The position numbers and the translations under genes were made by a program. The notes below the pieces were generated by a model, which saw only the letters and a list, made by a program, of their open reading frames with translations, made no database searches and had not been told where the DNA came from. DNA of 39,016 nucleotides, from the NCBI GenBank assembly GCA_015521685.1, contig WANT01000056.1:1-39016 (forward strand), in the 5' to 3' direction. Of the stretch, positions 1-7,490 are shown in pieces; the first letter of the stretch is position 1; each line of letters begins with the position of its first letter. Source of the stretch: Aeropyrum sp. Its GTDB lineage: Archaea; Thermoproteota; Thermoprotei_A; Sulfolobales; Acidilobaceae.

Positions 1-8
1 CGGTGGTG

Positions 9-86
9 TGGCGGGCCCGGGGGGATTTGAACCCCCGACCACCGGCTTAGGAGGCCGGCGCTCTGTCCTGGCTGAGCTACGGGCCC
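9..86 (-). tRNA. tRNA-Arg (anticodon CCU)
   Basis: Read on the minus strand, the gene starts at 86 with acceptor stem GGGCCCG, which pairs fully with CGGGCCC at 19-13. The D-arm begins TAGCTCAG (A box), and the T-arm is a GGGGG/CCCCC stem around TTCAAAT (B box). The anticodon stem CCGGC/GCCGG encloses loop CTCCTAA, giving anticodon CCT, which reads AGG (Arg). The discriminator is G and the 3' CCA is encoded (11-9). There is no intron. Confidence 0.95.
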
Positions 87-104
87 TCGTTGGGGTCCGG
101 ATTG

Positions 105-115
105 TGTTTAAGTTT
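105..115 (-). promoter_or_regulatory. TATA box of tRNA-Arg
   Basis: On the minus strand, CTTAAAC is centred near 110, about 25 bases upstream of the tRNA 5' end at 86. This is the spacing expected for an archaeal TATA box whose transcript begins at the mature tRNA end. A second A+T stretch (TTTAAA, 124-129) lies further upstream. Confidence 0.55.
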
Positions 116-143
116 GTGCGGAGGTTTAAAGTCTTACAGCTGG

Positions 144-1403
144 CTATCTTGCCTTCCTTAGCAGTATATCCTCGAGGGCCGTTGCGAGGGCTTCGACATC
201 GCTCGGACAGTTATATATGTAGAAGCTGGCCCTTACACTGCCCTCAGGCACCCCTAGCCTGTCGTGGAGTATGTGGGCGCAGTGGAGTCCCGTCCTCACC
301 GCTATCCCCCTCCTATCCAGCAGGAGGCCTATCTCGTCGGGGTTCCTGCCCCTTGCCACGAAGGATACTATCCCATGCCTCTCCCCCGGGCTGGAGGGGC
401 CCACATACCTTATCACACCCTCCTCGTGGAGCGGCTCCAACAACTTCATGGTCTTCTCGGTGAGGAAGTCCTCGTGCCTCGCTATCTCACTCATACCTAT
501 CTCCCTAAGCATCTCCGCGGCCTCGGCCAGCCCTATAGCCTCTATTATAGGCGGGGTTCCAGCCTCGAACTTCCAGGGAGGCTCGTCCCACTCTATAGAT
601 ACGCCGCCAGAGGGGGATAACCTAACCCGACTCACCGTCCCGCCCCCGCCCAGCGGAGGCTCCAGCTCCTCTAGGAGGTCACGCCTAGCCCAGAGGACGC
701 CGATGCCCGTGGGGCCCAGCATCTTGTGCCCGCTGAAAGCCGCGATATCCACGCCCATCCCCCTAAAGTCCACAGGCAGGTGGGGCACCCCCTGGGCAGA
801 GTCCAGGACGACCAGCGCCCCTACACTCCTGGCGGCCTTGGCAATATCCTCGACAGGGGCTACCGCGCCAGTAACATTAGAGACGTGGCCGAAGGCGACG
901 ACCCTAGTCTTCTCAGAGAGGAGCTCCCCTAGCAGATCCCACCTAGGCACGCCCCTATCGTCAACTGGGAGTAGTTTCACTGAAGCGCCACCTAGCCTAG
1001 CCGCCCTTACCCAGGGCAGCAGGGTGGAGTGGTGGTCTGCCTCCGTGACAATAACCTCCCCACCCCTCAGCACGCCGTTCAGCGCTAGGCTGAGAGCGGC
1101 TAGCTGCATAGCCTCAGTAGTATTCCTAACGAATACAATCTCGTCCCAAGAGCCCCCGACGAGCCTGCCCACAGTCTCGTGGGCGTCCTCATACCTCTTG
1201 CTCGCCTCCATGCTGAGAGTGTGAACCCCCCGGTGAACGTTGGCATAGCTAGTGTAGGAGAACTCCCTCATAGCTTCCACAACTCTCCTAGGCTTTAGAG
1301 TGCTCGCGGCGTTGTCGAGATAAATAATCCCCCTCTCCAGCGAGGGGAACTCGCTCCTCACAACGCTACAGTCAAAGCCAGGCAAACCAGAACACCCCAA
1401 CAC
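144..1403 (-). CDS. sufS: Cysteine desulfurase, SufS/group II type
   Basis: This PLP enzyme takes sulfur from cysteine as a persulfide for Fe-S clusters and thiolated tRNA. Visible family marks are the N-terminal YLDNAAST, the PLP lysine in SGHKMLGPTG (about residue 227) and the active-site cysteine in RTGLHCAH (about residue 374), which is typical of the SufS branch. The reading frame is open up to an internal site at 1484, but that upstream part has no family similarity. I take GTG at 1403 because the alignable protein begins just after it. A TATA-like TATACTATAT at 1407-1416 would even suit a leaderless TTG at 1385. The product is about 420 aa, normal for the family. The gene stands alone between two tRNA genes; the SufT-like scaffold partner is 23 kb away. 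Confidence 0.9.
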   Translation of the reverse strand: MLGCSGLPGFDCSVVRSEFPSLERGIIYLDNAASTLKPRRVVEAMREFSYTSYANVHRGVHTLSMEASKRYEDAHETVGRLVGGSWDEIVFVRNTTEAMQLAALSLALNGVLRGGEVIVTEADHHSTLLPWVRAARLGGASVKLLPVDDRGVPRWDLLGELLSEKTRVVAFGHVSNVTGAVAPVEDIAKAARSVGALVVLDSAQGVPHLPVDFRGMGVDIAAFSGHKMLGPTGIGVLWARRDLLEELEPPLGGGGTVSRVRLSPSGGVSIEWDEPPWKFEAGTPPIIEAIGLAEAAEMLREIGMSEIARHEDFLTEKTMKLLEPLHEEGVIRYVGPSSPGERHGIVSFVARGRNPDEIGLLLDRRGIAVRTGLHCAHILHDRLGVPEGSVRASFYIYNCPSDVEALATALEDILLRKAR

Positions 1404-1530
1404 CCAAATATAGTATAGGTCGTGATCTACATGGTAAATACTAGGGCCAATACCGCACAGACACCAACCTCCAGAGAGAACCATGCCAAACGCATAAGAG
1501 CCCAGAGAGCCAAAGATAGACTAACCAGGA

Positions 1531-1608
1531 GGGCCCGTCGTCTAGCCTGGTCAGGACGCCGCCCTGACGCGGCGGAGGTCCGGGGTTCAAATCCCCGCGG
1601 GCCCACCA
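1531..1608 (+). tRNA. tRNA-Val (anticodon GAC)
   Basis: The acceptor stem GGGCCCG (1531-1537) pairs with CGGGCCC (1598-1604); the discriminator is A and CCA is encoded at 1606-1608. The anticodon stem CCGCC/GGCGG encloses loop CTGACGC, giving anticodon GAC for Val GUC. The T-arm is CGGGG/CCCCG around TTCAAAT. The acceptor stem is identical to that of the tRNA-Arg at 9-86, and the two genes form a widely spaced inverted pair. No convincing TATA box is seen at the expected distance. Confidence 0.95.
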
Positions 1609-1943
1609 CAAATCTATCTCAGAGAGTCCCTACAGGTTTTCATACTATAATCAGACTGCTTTACGCGAAGAGTCACGAGAGTAACTCAAAAGTGAATATC
1701 TTATGTAAGGATGTAAGGATTCTTGCTGGTGACACGAACATTTATATCTTAGAATACATGAGCTGCTATTCCTTAAGGGTTACAACCAGAAGGGTAGGAG
1801 ACAGTCGTTCCAAGTCCTTGATACCAAGGTTAGGCTAGCACGTCTCAGTGTATCCCGATTCTAATTCATGAGCTGAAGCTACTCAAGACAAATACCTTGA
1901 ATCCGATCTTGTGAAATCTAATATAGGAGAGTAGTTAGATTTG
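1609..1943. other. A+T-rich intergenic stretch with a possible PIN-domain remnant
   Basis: There is no complete gene here. In the plus strand around 1707-1838, an open frame reads RILAGDTNIYILEYM and then stops at 1836-1838. DTNIYIL resembles the first strand of PIN-domain (VapC-type) nucleases, where the Asp is catalytic, but the remaining domain of about 110 aa is absent. A short tandem repeat ATGTAAGG-ATGTAAGG lies near 1702-1718. Composition is clearly more A+T-rich than the flanking core genes. No copy of the tRNA-Val 3' end (attachment site) was found at the far side of the island. Confidence 0.35.
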
Positions 1944-2639
1944 TCATGCATGTAATTCTCCTTTAATGAAAATTATAAAGGAGCCTAACATTAATAGTGT
2001 TGAGATCGCTATCGTTACTAACCATAATACATGTTCATCCATGCTGAGTAATTGGCTGTTCATGTGTAGTAGGATAGGTGATACAAAGTATAGCATGATA
2101 GACTCTACTGTCCCGAGCTTTTGGCCTGGGGGAACGTTGCTGATAACCCCTAGAGAGGCCGAGGGTAGTATTATTGCCGTCGTTATAATAAATGCTAGGG
2201 CCCCCCTACGCGACTGGAGCAGTATAGCTATGGAAACTATTGTGGTGTATTCTAAACCTTTTAATGCGAGAGGGATTATCATGTCTTGAAACCCTTTTAA
2301 GTAAAGGAGTAAGCTACTTGGAACAACCACAATAGTTAGGGATGCTAGGAAAACGGCTATCCTAGCCAGGAAAAGAGTCTTCCAGCTTCTGATAAGGTTT
2401 AGCTCAAAAACCGTGGTCTTAGGATCCCTTACAATATGGAGGGCCGCCTGCAAGAAATATAGGGGAAAGAGTAGCCACTCAAGTGTTAGCCAGATCCAGT
2501 TGGCTCGTGAGGGTTCAGGCCTGTTGAGGGATTCAATTAAAGCTATTACAATTATTCCTGCAAATATTATTGTTAAAGGATGAAACAGGCCTTTATAATA
2601 CCATTGAATAGCTTTAGTCATTGCCCAATGCATTGGCAT
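1944..2639 (-). CDS. ABC-2-type transporter permease (last gene of the secreted-protein operon)
   Basis: A 231-aa, almost wholly hydrophobic protein with about six predicted membrane helices (near residues 20-38, 48-68, 88-112, 127-142, 148-168, 205-226). It is the expected size for an ABC-2-type permease subunit. The start ATG at 2639 has GGTGAGG a few bases upstream and lies 26 bases inside the preceding ATPase gene, so the two are translationally coupled. I infer that it forms the membrane channel with the ATPase. The substrate is not shown by sequence; the adjacent secreted protein, a lipid or a toxic peptide are all possible. Codon choice is A+T-rich like the rest of the operon and unlike the core genes nearby. 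Confidence 0.7.
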   Translation of the reverse strand: MPMHWAMTKAIQWYYKGLFHPLTIIFAGIIVIALIESLNRPEPSRANWIWLTLEWLLFPLYFLQAALHIVRDPKTTVFELNLIRSWKTLFLARIAVFLASLTIVVVPSSLLLYLKGFQDMIIPLALKGLEYTTIVSIAILLQSRRGALAFIITTAIILPSASLGVISNVPPGQKLGTVESIMLYFVSPILLHMNSQLLSMDEHVLWLVTIAISTLLMLGSFIIFIKGELHA

Positions 2640-3471
2640 ATATTTTCCTCACCCCAGCTTTCTTAAACCCGTTAATATCCCCTCTCTTGTACAATCTTTC
2701 GAGAGAGTCGAAGTCTTCTACTTGAACAAGACATATATAGCCATGGCATGTTAAGAGTCTTATGCCGCTGTCCTCCGACTTAATATATTGCAGTCCATTG
2801 CCGGGCTCGATATAAACCTCAATTATGTTCCCTTTATATAATTCACTCCTACTTCCAGACCACCTTATTTCGCCATCATCCAGCACGATTATATAATCAG
2901 CCAGACTCTCAGCGTCCCATGGGGAGTGCGTTGTATATATACAAGCCTCTCTATCCTTAAGGATACCTGCTAGAATACCTCCCCTTCTAACGTCCAAGTG
3001 GGCAAAGGGCTCATCTAATATAACAACACTAGACTTCATATATAGTGCAGTAAGAAGCCCCACAAGTTGTGCTTCTCCCATGGACAAATCATATAAGTTC
3101 CTGTCCATCAACATTCCCATGTTCATAACGTTAATGAATTGCTCAACACCATCCGAATCACCTAGCTCCCTTACAAGCCCTACTACATCCCTGACTTTGA
3201 CTGGTAGGGGGAGTTTCGGTTTTTCAAATAAAAAAGATATCTCCTTTAACGCTTTCTCCCTTTCCTTATAAGGTATCAATCCATTTATCTCTAAATGCCC
3301 CTTGCTCGGGTAGCTAAGCCCAGCAGCTATAGTTAGAAATGTTGTCTTCCCGCTCCCATTAGGTCCAATTATTGCTATGATCTTTGACTCTATTTCGAGG
3401 GATTCTATTCTTAATGCCCTAATTTTTCCATATGTTTTTTCTAAACCTCTTACTTCTAGTCTTATAGCCAT
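2614..3471 (-). CDS. ABC transporter ATP-binding protein
   Basis: This 285-aa nucleotide-binding subunit has Walker A GPNGSGKT (36-43), signature LSMGEAQ (129-135), Walker B SVVILDEP (148-155), D-loop HLD (158-160) and the switch histidine in TTHSPWD. The usual Q-loop glutamine appears to be replaced by Glu (LFEKPKL, about residue 83). After the fold, residues 210-285 form an extra C-terminal domain of unknown role, as in many ABC-2 export ATPases. ATG at 3471 is preceded by GGGTGAG and overlaps the upstream membrane-protein gene by 10 bases. It should pair with the permease encoded at 1944-2639. Confidence 0.88.
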   Translation of the reverse strand: MAIRLEVRGLEKTYGKIRALRIESLEIESKIIAIIGPNGSGKTTFLTIAAGLSYPSKGHLEINGLIPYKEREKALKEISFLFEKPKLPLPVKVRDVVGLVRELGDSDGVEQFINVMNMGMLMDRNLYDLSMGEAQLVGLLTALYMKSSVVILDEPFAHLDVRRGGILAGILKDREACIYTTHSPWDAESLADYIIVLDDGEIRWSGSRSELYKGNIIEVYIEPGNGLQYIKSEDSGIRLLTCHGYICLVQVEDFDSLERLYKRGDINGFKKAGVRKIYANALGND

Positions 3472-4454
3472 CTTCTCACCCTTACGATTAGCAATATGAT
3501 TGAAGCCATTATCACGGCATACGAGAATGGGAAAAGCCTGTTAAAATTCCACCACAAGTACTCAAGCCATGCCTGATCGCTCGGTATAAATCCACTAATG
3601 CTGTCTAAGCGTAGAATCACTTCTTCACTTCGATTTATCATTTCTCCAGTTAAAACGTCCTCCAGAGCTTTTGAGTCCATAATCCCACCTAGGATTACAT
3701 CACCTAGGTAAGTTATGAAGCTAGAACTATCTCCATCGGTATCCCTAAGCCTTATATTGAGTTCAAGAAGGAGAAGACGCGTATCATCCAAGCCTATATA
3801 TAGCAGGTTACAGCTTGGGTAACTGCATTCTATCGAGGGGGTTTCCAGCGATAAACTTCCTTGATAAGTTCTCGGAACACCTAGGACTCTATCTGGGTGC
3901 GGCTCGGGATATGCTATATAAAATCCAGCTTTTTTCAGAGATAAAGCTATCCCATCGTTGTAAAGCCTGTCTCTAGGGGGCATAAGTAGTTTGAGTAGAA
4001 AGTCGTCAAGCGGCTTAACCTCCTCGTGCTCCGCTATAACACTTGAGTTGTAGAAGACCACCCCTCCGTCTTCTATACTTCTAAAGCTAAGCGCATTTTT
4101 GATTGCAATCAGCTTATATGATACGTTGATAGTGTTGGAGCCCAAATCAGGATTTCTAAGCTCGATAAGAACGGCATACCTATCTGTGCCATACTTTGCC
4201 AGAAATTGTTTGGCACGCTCAGGACTGACCTCGAATATAAAAGCGTATGTTACCTTTGCATCATATACTAGACCCTTGTCCATACCAAAGTAAACATCTA
4301 TGTAAAAAGAGACTAAGGGATAAACTACCACTAAGATGACTAAAAAAACAAGGAATAAAGAAATAAAGAAATAACGATCTAGGAACCTACGCCGCAACCT
4401 AGCTTTAACACCCTTAATGCAGATTCTTTTATGTTTTCTTTTTATGTATATCAC
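3462..4454 (-). CDS. Membrane protein with a large external domain between two membrane helices
   Basis: Unrecognised protein of 330 aa. It has a very basic N-terminus (residues 4-27), a membrane helix at about 29-50, a polar domain of about 255 residues, a second helix at about 309-327, and a short basic tail. By the positive-inside rule both ends are cytoplasmic and the domain is outside. The domain carries a close cysteine pair (CSYPSC) that could form a disulfide. The GTG start overlaps the stop of the secreted-protein gene by one base (TAGTG). This layout resembles ABC-2-associated accessory or immunity proteins with an extracytoplasmic loop, but I cannot assign a family. The context suggests a partner of the ABC transporter, perhaps binding or processing the secreted protein. 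Confidence 0.65.
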   Translation of the reverse strand: MIYIKRKHKRICIKGVKARLRRRFLDRYFFISLFLVFLVILVVVYPLVSFYIDVYFGMDKGLVYDAKVTYAFIFEVSPERAKQFLAKYGTDRYAVLIELRNPDLGSNTINVSYKLIAIKNALSFRSIEDGGVVFYNSSVIAEHEEVKPLDDFLLKLLMPPRDRLYNDGIALSLKKAGFYIAYPEPHPDRVLGVPRTYQGSLSLETPSIECSYPSCNLLYIGLDDTRLLLLELNIRLRDTDGDSSSFITYLGDVILGGIMDSKALEDVLTGEMINRSEEVILRLDSISGFIPSDQAWLEYLWWNFNRLFPFSYAVIMASIILLIVRVRRWL

Positions 4455-4972
4455 TATCTATATTTCAATAACAAGTTAATTATTACAGGCAATAGATTAC
4501 TAGCCAAGTCCTCTATAATGTCTCCATAAGTTCCTTGACCATCTATAAACACACGGTAATCTATTTCAATCCAGTCGTCATCTATCCAAATCTCCCTTTC
4601 AACTTCTATTTGATTATACCCTGTAAACTGGACATTCCAAGACCCAATATTCCAAGAAGCCTTACCATATAATCTATAGTTAGGATCTACTTGAGTACTA
4701 GTTGATGTTATCTCTGCATAACACGTAAAACACCACCAGGCCTTATATCTCCAGCTATCTACATCAACATCCCAAAAACGATTGTTGACGTCGTCATAGT
4801 CAAATTTAACCTGTGTGTACACACCAACTAAAAGCCTGTCAAAAACATTATAGCCCTCTACACCTACTTTGATTCTGCTATCGTTATACAAAGCCGCGAA
4901 TGCTAAGTTTGCATATAAGAGAGCGATTATCAACAAAAATCCTAATATATAGTTAGAAATTCTTGGAACCAT
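4454..4972 (-). CDS. Secreted aromatic-rich protein, candidate substrate or effector of the ABC operon
   Basis: From ATG at 4972 the 172-aa product has a clear signal peptide: positively charged start, hydrophobic core GFLLIIALLYANL, and a likely cleavage after LAFA. The mature part is rich in Trp, Tyr, Asp and beta-type alternation (WDVDVDSW, WWCFTCY, YGKASWNIGSW), with one CFTC pair. It ends in an amphipathic helix (ASNLLPVIINLLLKYR). No known family was recognised. An alternative TTG at 5005 would place a short tail ahead of the signal peptide. It is the first gene of the operon, and its stop codon overlaps the next start. Size, signal peptide and ABC neighbours resemble a bacteriocin or pore-forming toxin operon, but this is inference. 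Confidence 0.6.
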   Translation of the reverse strand: MVPRISNYILGFLLIIALLYANLAFAALYNDSRIKVGVEGYNVFDRLLVGVYTQVKFDYDDVNNRFWDVDVDSWRYKAWWCFTCYAEITSTSTQVDPNYRLYGKASWNIGSWNVQFTGYNQIEVEREIWIDDDWIEIDYRVFIDGQGTYGDIIEDLASNLLPVIINLLLKYR

Positions 4973-5031
4973 GTTTGATACCCTTTTAAATATAGATAAC
5001 AACAAAACTAACGTTTAAGGATATCAAACAT
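4971..5031. repeat. Imperfect inverted repeat at the 5' end of the island operon
   Basis: ATGTTTGATA-C-CC (from 4971) recurs in inverted orientation as GG-ATATCAAACAT (ending 5031). Ten outer bases match perfectly and the arms continue with CC and TTTAAA-like bases. The arms flank the A+T-rich sequence holding the putative promoter and, for the inner arm, the ATG of the secreted-protein gene. It could be an operator or an mRNA hairpin controlling translation. Confidence 0.45.
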
Positions 5032-5330
5032 AGCTTATCCTAGCTTTTTGGGTTTATAGTACACTTTAGCTCCCATGCTAGCTCTGGATGGTTTTGGAAG
5101 TTTTGTACGGCAATTTATTTGTACTATTGTCGGTAATCTTCTCGACATAGTCCATGTGGCCTATGAACTATTTGGGGATTAATATGTAAGCGTTGCTTCG
5201 GAAGGTTCGGAAGGGGCTTGGATCATGTTTGTGCACTTTGGGAGATTAGGAAAATCAAGGAGAAAGGAATATACTGGCCTAAATCTAGTACAATTGCTAG
5301 CCTGGGAAGGAAAAGCCTTTGCTGGGCTTC
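5032..5330. other. Intergenic region between the island operon and the Fur-linked gene
   Basis: About 300 bases without a supported gene. Moderately A+T-rich at the left, returning to normal composition near 5300. An open plus-strand frame from about 5178 reads WEIRKIKEKGIYWP and stops near 5329, but it has no good start or ribosome site and no recognised homology. It may be decayed coding sequence. A local repeat, ttcggaaggttcggaagg, is present at about 5197-5214. Confidence 0.3.
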
Positions 5331-5669
5331 TTAGCTTTCGACCTCCTCCTCGTATGGCTCGGCCCTGAGATACCTCCTAGCTAGCCTGTCGACATCATCT
5401 CCCTCAGCCTCCCTGAACCCCTCCTTCGACATCATCTCCCTCAGCCTGCGCACGCTCTCGCATGCTGCTACAACCTTCTCTAATGGTATTGGTGCTATCA
5501 CCTCGTAGTCCTCGAGGAATATCTTGAAGACCTTCTTCCTCTCGTCTACCACGACATGTATGCATGGGGGAGAGTCGCACTCGAAGCTCTGCTGCACCCT
5601 CTTAACCAACCCCGAGCACCCCCAAGCTGAGACCCTTGTGATTTCGTGTTCTTGAGCCCTTAACAGCAA
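5331..5669 (-). CDS. Small Cys-containing protein co-transcribed with the Fur-family regulator
   Basis: Not recognised. The 112-aa soluble product starts with TTG at 5669, with AAGGGGCC upstream. It has cysteines at about 19, 30 and 36 (FECDSPPC) and 69, an internal beta-rich stretch (CIHVVVDERKKVFKIFLEDY) and a charged C-terminal helix. It lies 16 bases after the regulator stop, so the two are very likely one operon. The CxxxxxC region next to a metal- or peroxide-type regulator suggests metal or redox handling, but this is inference only. Confidence 0.6.
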   Translation of the reverse strand: MLLRAQEHEITRVSAWGCSGLVKRVQQSFECDSPPCIHVVVDERKKVFKIFLEDYEVIAPIPLEKVVAACESVRRLREMMSKEGFREAEGDDVDRLARRYLRAEPYEEEVES

Positions 5670-5685
5670 GAGGCCCCTTGTAGGG

Positions 5686-6126
5686 CTATCTGCGCCCTCC
5701 TTCCCTGCCTCGGGCTGCTAGGGATGGGGGGCAGGTCTCCGACTCGACTATTATGTTTCTGGGGGTGAGTCCCATAGACTTGAGGAGACTCAGTATCTCT
5801 CCTTCGCCTAGCTCCAAGTCCACGACCCTCCCGTCGTCTCTACAGTAGATGTTTAGGTGTAGGTGGGGCCTGTCGACGTGTATCCTCCCCTCTAGCTCGA
5901 ACGTCTTTATAACCCCTATATCCTCGAGGAGCTTTAGAGTGTGGTAGACCGTGGACACGCTTATCCCGGGAACGCTTCTCGAAACCTTCTCGTGTATCTC
6001 CCTAAGGCTCTCGTGGTTCTCGACGTTAGCAATTATGTAGCGGACTAGAGCGACTCTCTGGGGTGTGAGCCTGAAGCCCCTCCTCCTCATCTCAGCTAGT
6101 ATCCTCTCCAGCCTGCCGTCGTCCAT
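5686..6126 (-). CDS. Fur/PerR-family metal-dependent transcription regulator
   Basis: The protein has the Fur-family winged helix (RGFRLTPQRVALVRYI, then SVSTVYHTLKLLEDIGVIK as the recognition helix) followed by a dimerisation/metal domain with PHLHLNIYCRDDGRVVDLE, matching the usual His-rich metal segment. The CxxC pairs that hold structural zinc in many Fur proteins are absent. I prefer ATG at 6126, where Fur homology begins and AGGGTG lies 10 bases upstream. ATG 6180 and TTG 6189 are in frame upstream, but the TATA-like ATATATAG at 6193-6200 would put the transcript start near 6168, inside them. The 14-bp palindrome at 6198-6211 suggests autoregulation. Whether it senses Fe, Mn, Zn or peroxide cannot be told. 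Confidence 0.85.
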   Translation of the reverse strand: MDDGRLERILAEMRRRGFRLTPQRVALVRYIIANVENHESLREIHEKVSRSVPGISVSTVYHTLKLLEDIGVIKTFELEGRIHVDRPHLHLNIYCRDDGRVVDLELGEGEILSLLKSMGLTPRNIIVESETCPPSLAARGREGGRR

Positions 6127-6197
6127 GACTCTAGAGCACCCTGGGCGTCCAGATAAGCCTGCCTCCACTATATCGAGCATACACCTCAAAATCTATA

Positions 6198-6211
6198 TAT
6201 TGTCGACAATA
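6198..6211. promoter_or_regulatory. Palindromic operator, candidate Fur-family box
   Basis: TATTGTCGACAATA is a perfect 14-bp palindrome between the divergent Fur-family gene and the PUA-protein gene, directly beside the TATA-like CTATATAT at 6193-6200. Fur-family regulators commonly bind A+T-rich palindromes at their own promoters. It could control both directions. Confidence 0.6.
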
Positions 6212-6246
6212 CACGGGAACCACCCCATAGGGGTGTATGGGAGAGA

Positions 6247-6699
6247 GTGGGCAGGAGGCTGGTTGACGAGAGGATTTACAGGCTGCTATGGTCTAGGCTG
6301 GCACTTCAGTTCGACGCGGGGGTAGCAACAGCACTGCTAGAGGGGCGCCTTGAGGTCAGCTTCGGCGCTGGGGGTAGGGTCAGGCAGGTATGGAAGGATG
6401 GAGAGCCTTACCTAACTCTCAGGCCTAGCGACGGGTACGCGAGCCTCTCGATAAGGGCTGCCGAGGTAGTGAGGTCCTCAACCAGACCCCCAAGATATAG
6501 GGTGATAGTTGCTAGGGGGGCTAGCATCGTGGGCTCCGTCTTCGCCTCCCAGGTTGTGGGCGGGGACAGTGGGCTCAGGCCCGGGGAGGAGGCGTTAGTT
6601 GTTGATGAGGACGACAACCTCATTGGTGTAGGCCGAGTTAGGGTGCCGCTCGCCTTTATTAAGGGCCTAGATAGAGGGGAGATTGTTAGGCTTCGGTAG
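6247..6699 (+). CDS. PUA-domain RNA-binding protein, possible detached domain of archaeosine TGT
   Basis: 150 aa. The C-terminal 65 residues (GASIVGSVFASQVV, then LRPGEEALVVDEDDNLIG and RVRVPLAFIKGLDRGEIVRLR) form a typical PUA domain like that at the end of ArcTGT. The first 80 residues resemble the small domain that precedes PUA in ArcTGT/ArcS. It starts at GTG 6247 with GGGGTG upstream, and is followed 13 bases later by the PAC2 gene. The TGT encoded at 7491-9020 ends before a PUA domain, so this product may supply it in trans; that is inference. Confidence 0.75.
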   Translation: MGRRLVDERIYRLLWSRLALQFDAGVATALLEGRLEVSFGAGGRVRQVWKDGEPYLTLRPSDGYASLSIRAAEVVRSSTRPPRYRVIVARGASIVGSVFASQVVGGDSGLRPGEEALVVDEDDNLIGVGRVRVPLAFIKGLDRGEIVRLR

Positions 6700-6712
6700 G
6701 GAGGGCTGAGTT

Positions 6713-7450
6713 TTGGTGGATGAGGTAAAAATAGTCACGGACCTTAAGCGGGAGGAGCTAGAGGGGGCCACACTCGTAACAGGGTTCAGAGGCTTCGGCC
6801 TAGTAGGCTACCTAGTGTCGAAGCACCTAGCACTAGCGCTAAACTCTAGCAAGCGAGGCTACATCATATCCCCACTACTCCCTCCCGTGGTTGTAGTTGA
6901 AGACGACGGCCCTGGATACCCCTTCGAGCTCTACTATTCCAGCGAGTCCCGCGTCGCCACCATAGTCCATAGGGCTAACCCCGAGAGGGAGGTGCAGGAC
7001 GAGTATCTCTACACAATAGCGTCGTGGGCCTCAGAGATGGGGATATCTAAGGCCGTGCTAGTAGGAGGCCTAAACATGGAGTATATGCCCAAGGAGGAGA
7101 AGCACGGCTACAGGTGGATATCCAACAGGCACTACACTGAGCCTAGGCTCGAAGCGCCGCAGATGGAGAACGGGCTGGGAGTCGTAGGGCCCCTAGCCCT
7201 ACTCTACATATACATGGACTACCTCGGAGTGCCAGCAGCCATGATACTCCCATATACTGTGGCGGAGAGAGTCGACTACGAGGCAGCCATCAGAGGGCTC
7301 AAGGTGATAGGCAGGGAGATCATAGGAGTCGATATACCCACCGAGGAGGTCGAGAAAATGGCTAGCATGCAGAAGGAGGTCCTAGAGACGCTAAGCAAGA
7401 TGCTAGAGGGGGATGAGGGGGAGAGGGAGAGCGGAGGCATATACATGTAG
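6713..7450 (+). CDS. PAC2-family proteasome-assembly chaperone-like protein with C-terminal HbYX motif
   Basis: The 245-aa protein matches the PAC2 family (archaeal PbaA/PbaB): the N-terminal GATLVTGFRGFGLVGYLVS, central KAVLVGGLNMEY and a C-terminal helical region with PYTVAERVDYEAAIRGL. Known members help assemble the 20S proteasome, and PbaB can act as an ATP-independent activator by docking a C-terminal hydrophobic-Tyr-X tail on the alpha ring. This protein ends in I-Y-M, exactly such a tail. The start is TTG 6713 or GTG 6716, after GGAGGGCTGAG. It lies 2 kb from the PAN ATPase gene, which lacks this tail. Confidence 0.85.
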   Translation: MVDEVKIVTDLKREELEGATLVTGFRGFGLVGYLVSKHLALALNSSKRGYIISPLLPPVVVVEDDGPGYPFELYYSSESRVATIVHRANPEREVQDEYLYTIASWASEMGISKAVLVGGLNMEYMPKEEKHGYRWISNRHYTEPRLEAPQMENGLGVVGPLALLYIYMDYLGVPAAMILPYTVAERVDYEAAIRGLKVIGREIIGVDIPTEEVEKMASMQKEVLETLSKMLEGDEGERESGGIYM

Positions 7451-7490
7451 CCGCTGCGCAGCCACCAGCCCAGGAAGAAGCTCTAGGCCT

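Noticed and set aside
271-1224. Long plus-strand open frame opposite the cysteine desulfurase
   Set aside because: Its product is Ser/Thr/Pro-rich with no motifs, and the opposite strand has a complete, motif-bearing enzyme. It is a shadow of G+C-rich coding DNA.
1422-1838. Plus-strand open frame running through tRNA-Val
   Set aside because: It reads through the tRNA gene and has no family similarity over most of its length. Only the short PIN-like end was kept, as a possible remnant.
1609-5330. Attachment-site duplication at the tRNA-Val gene
   Set aside because: I looked for a second copy of the tRNA 3' end at the right side of the A+T-rich island and saw none, and there is no integrase gene.
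5178-5331. Short plus-strand frame containing WEIRKIKEKGIYWP
   Set aside because: No start codon or ribosome site, and no recognised family; kept only as a note in the intergenic entry.
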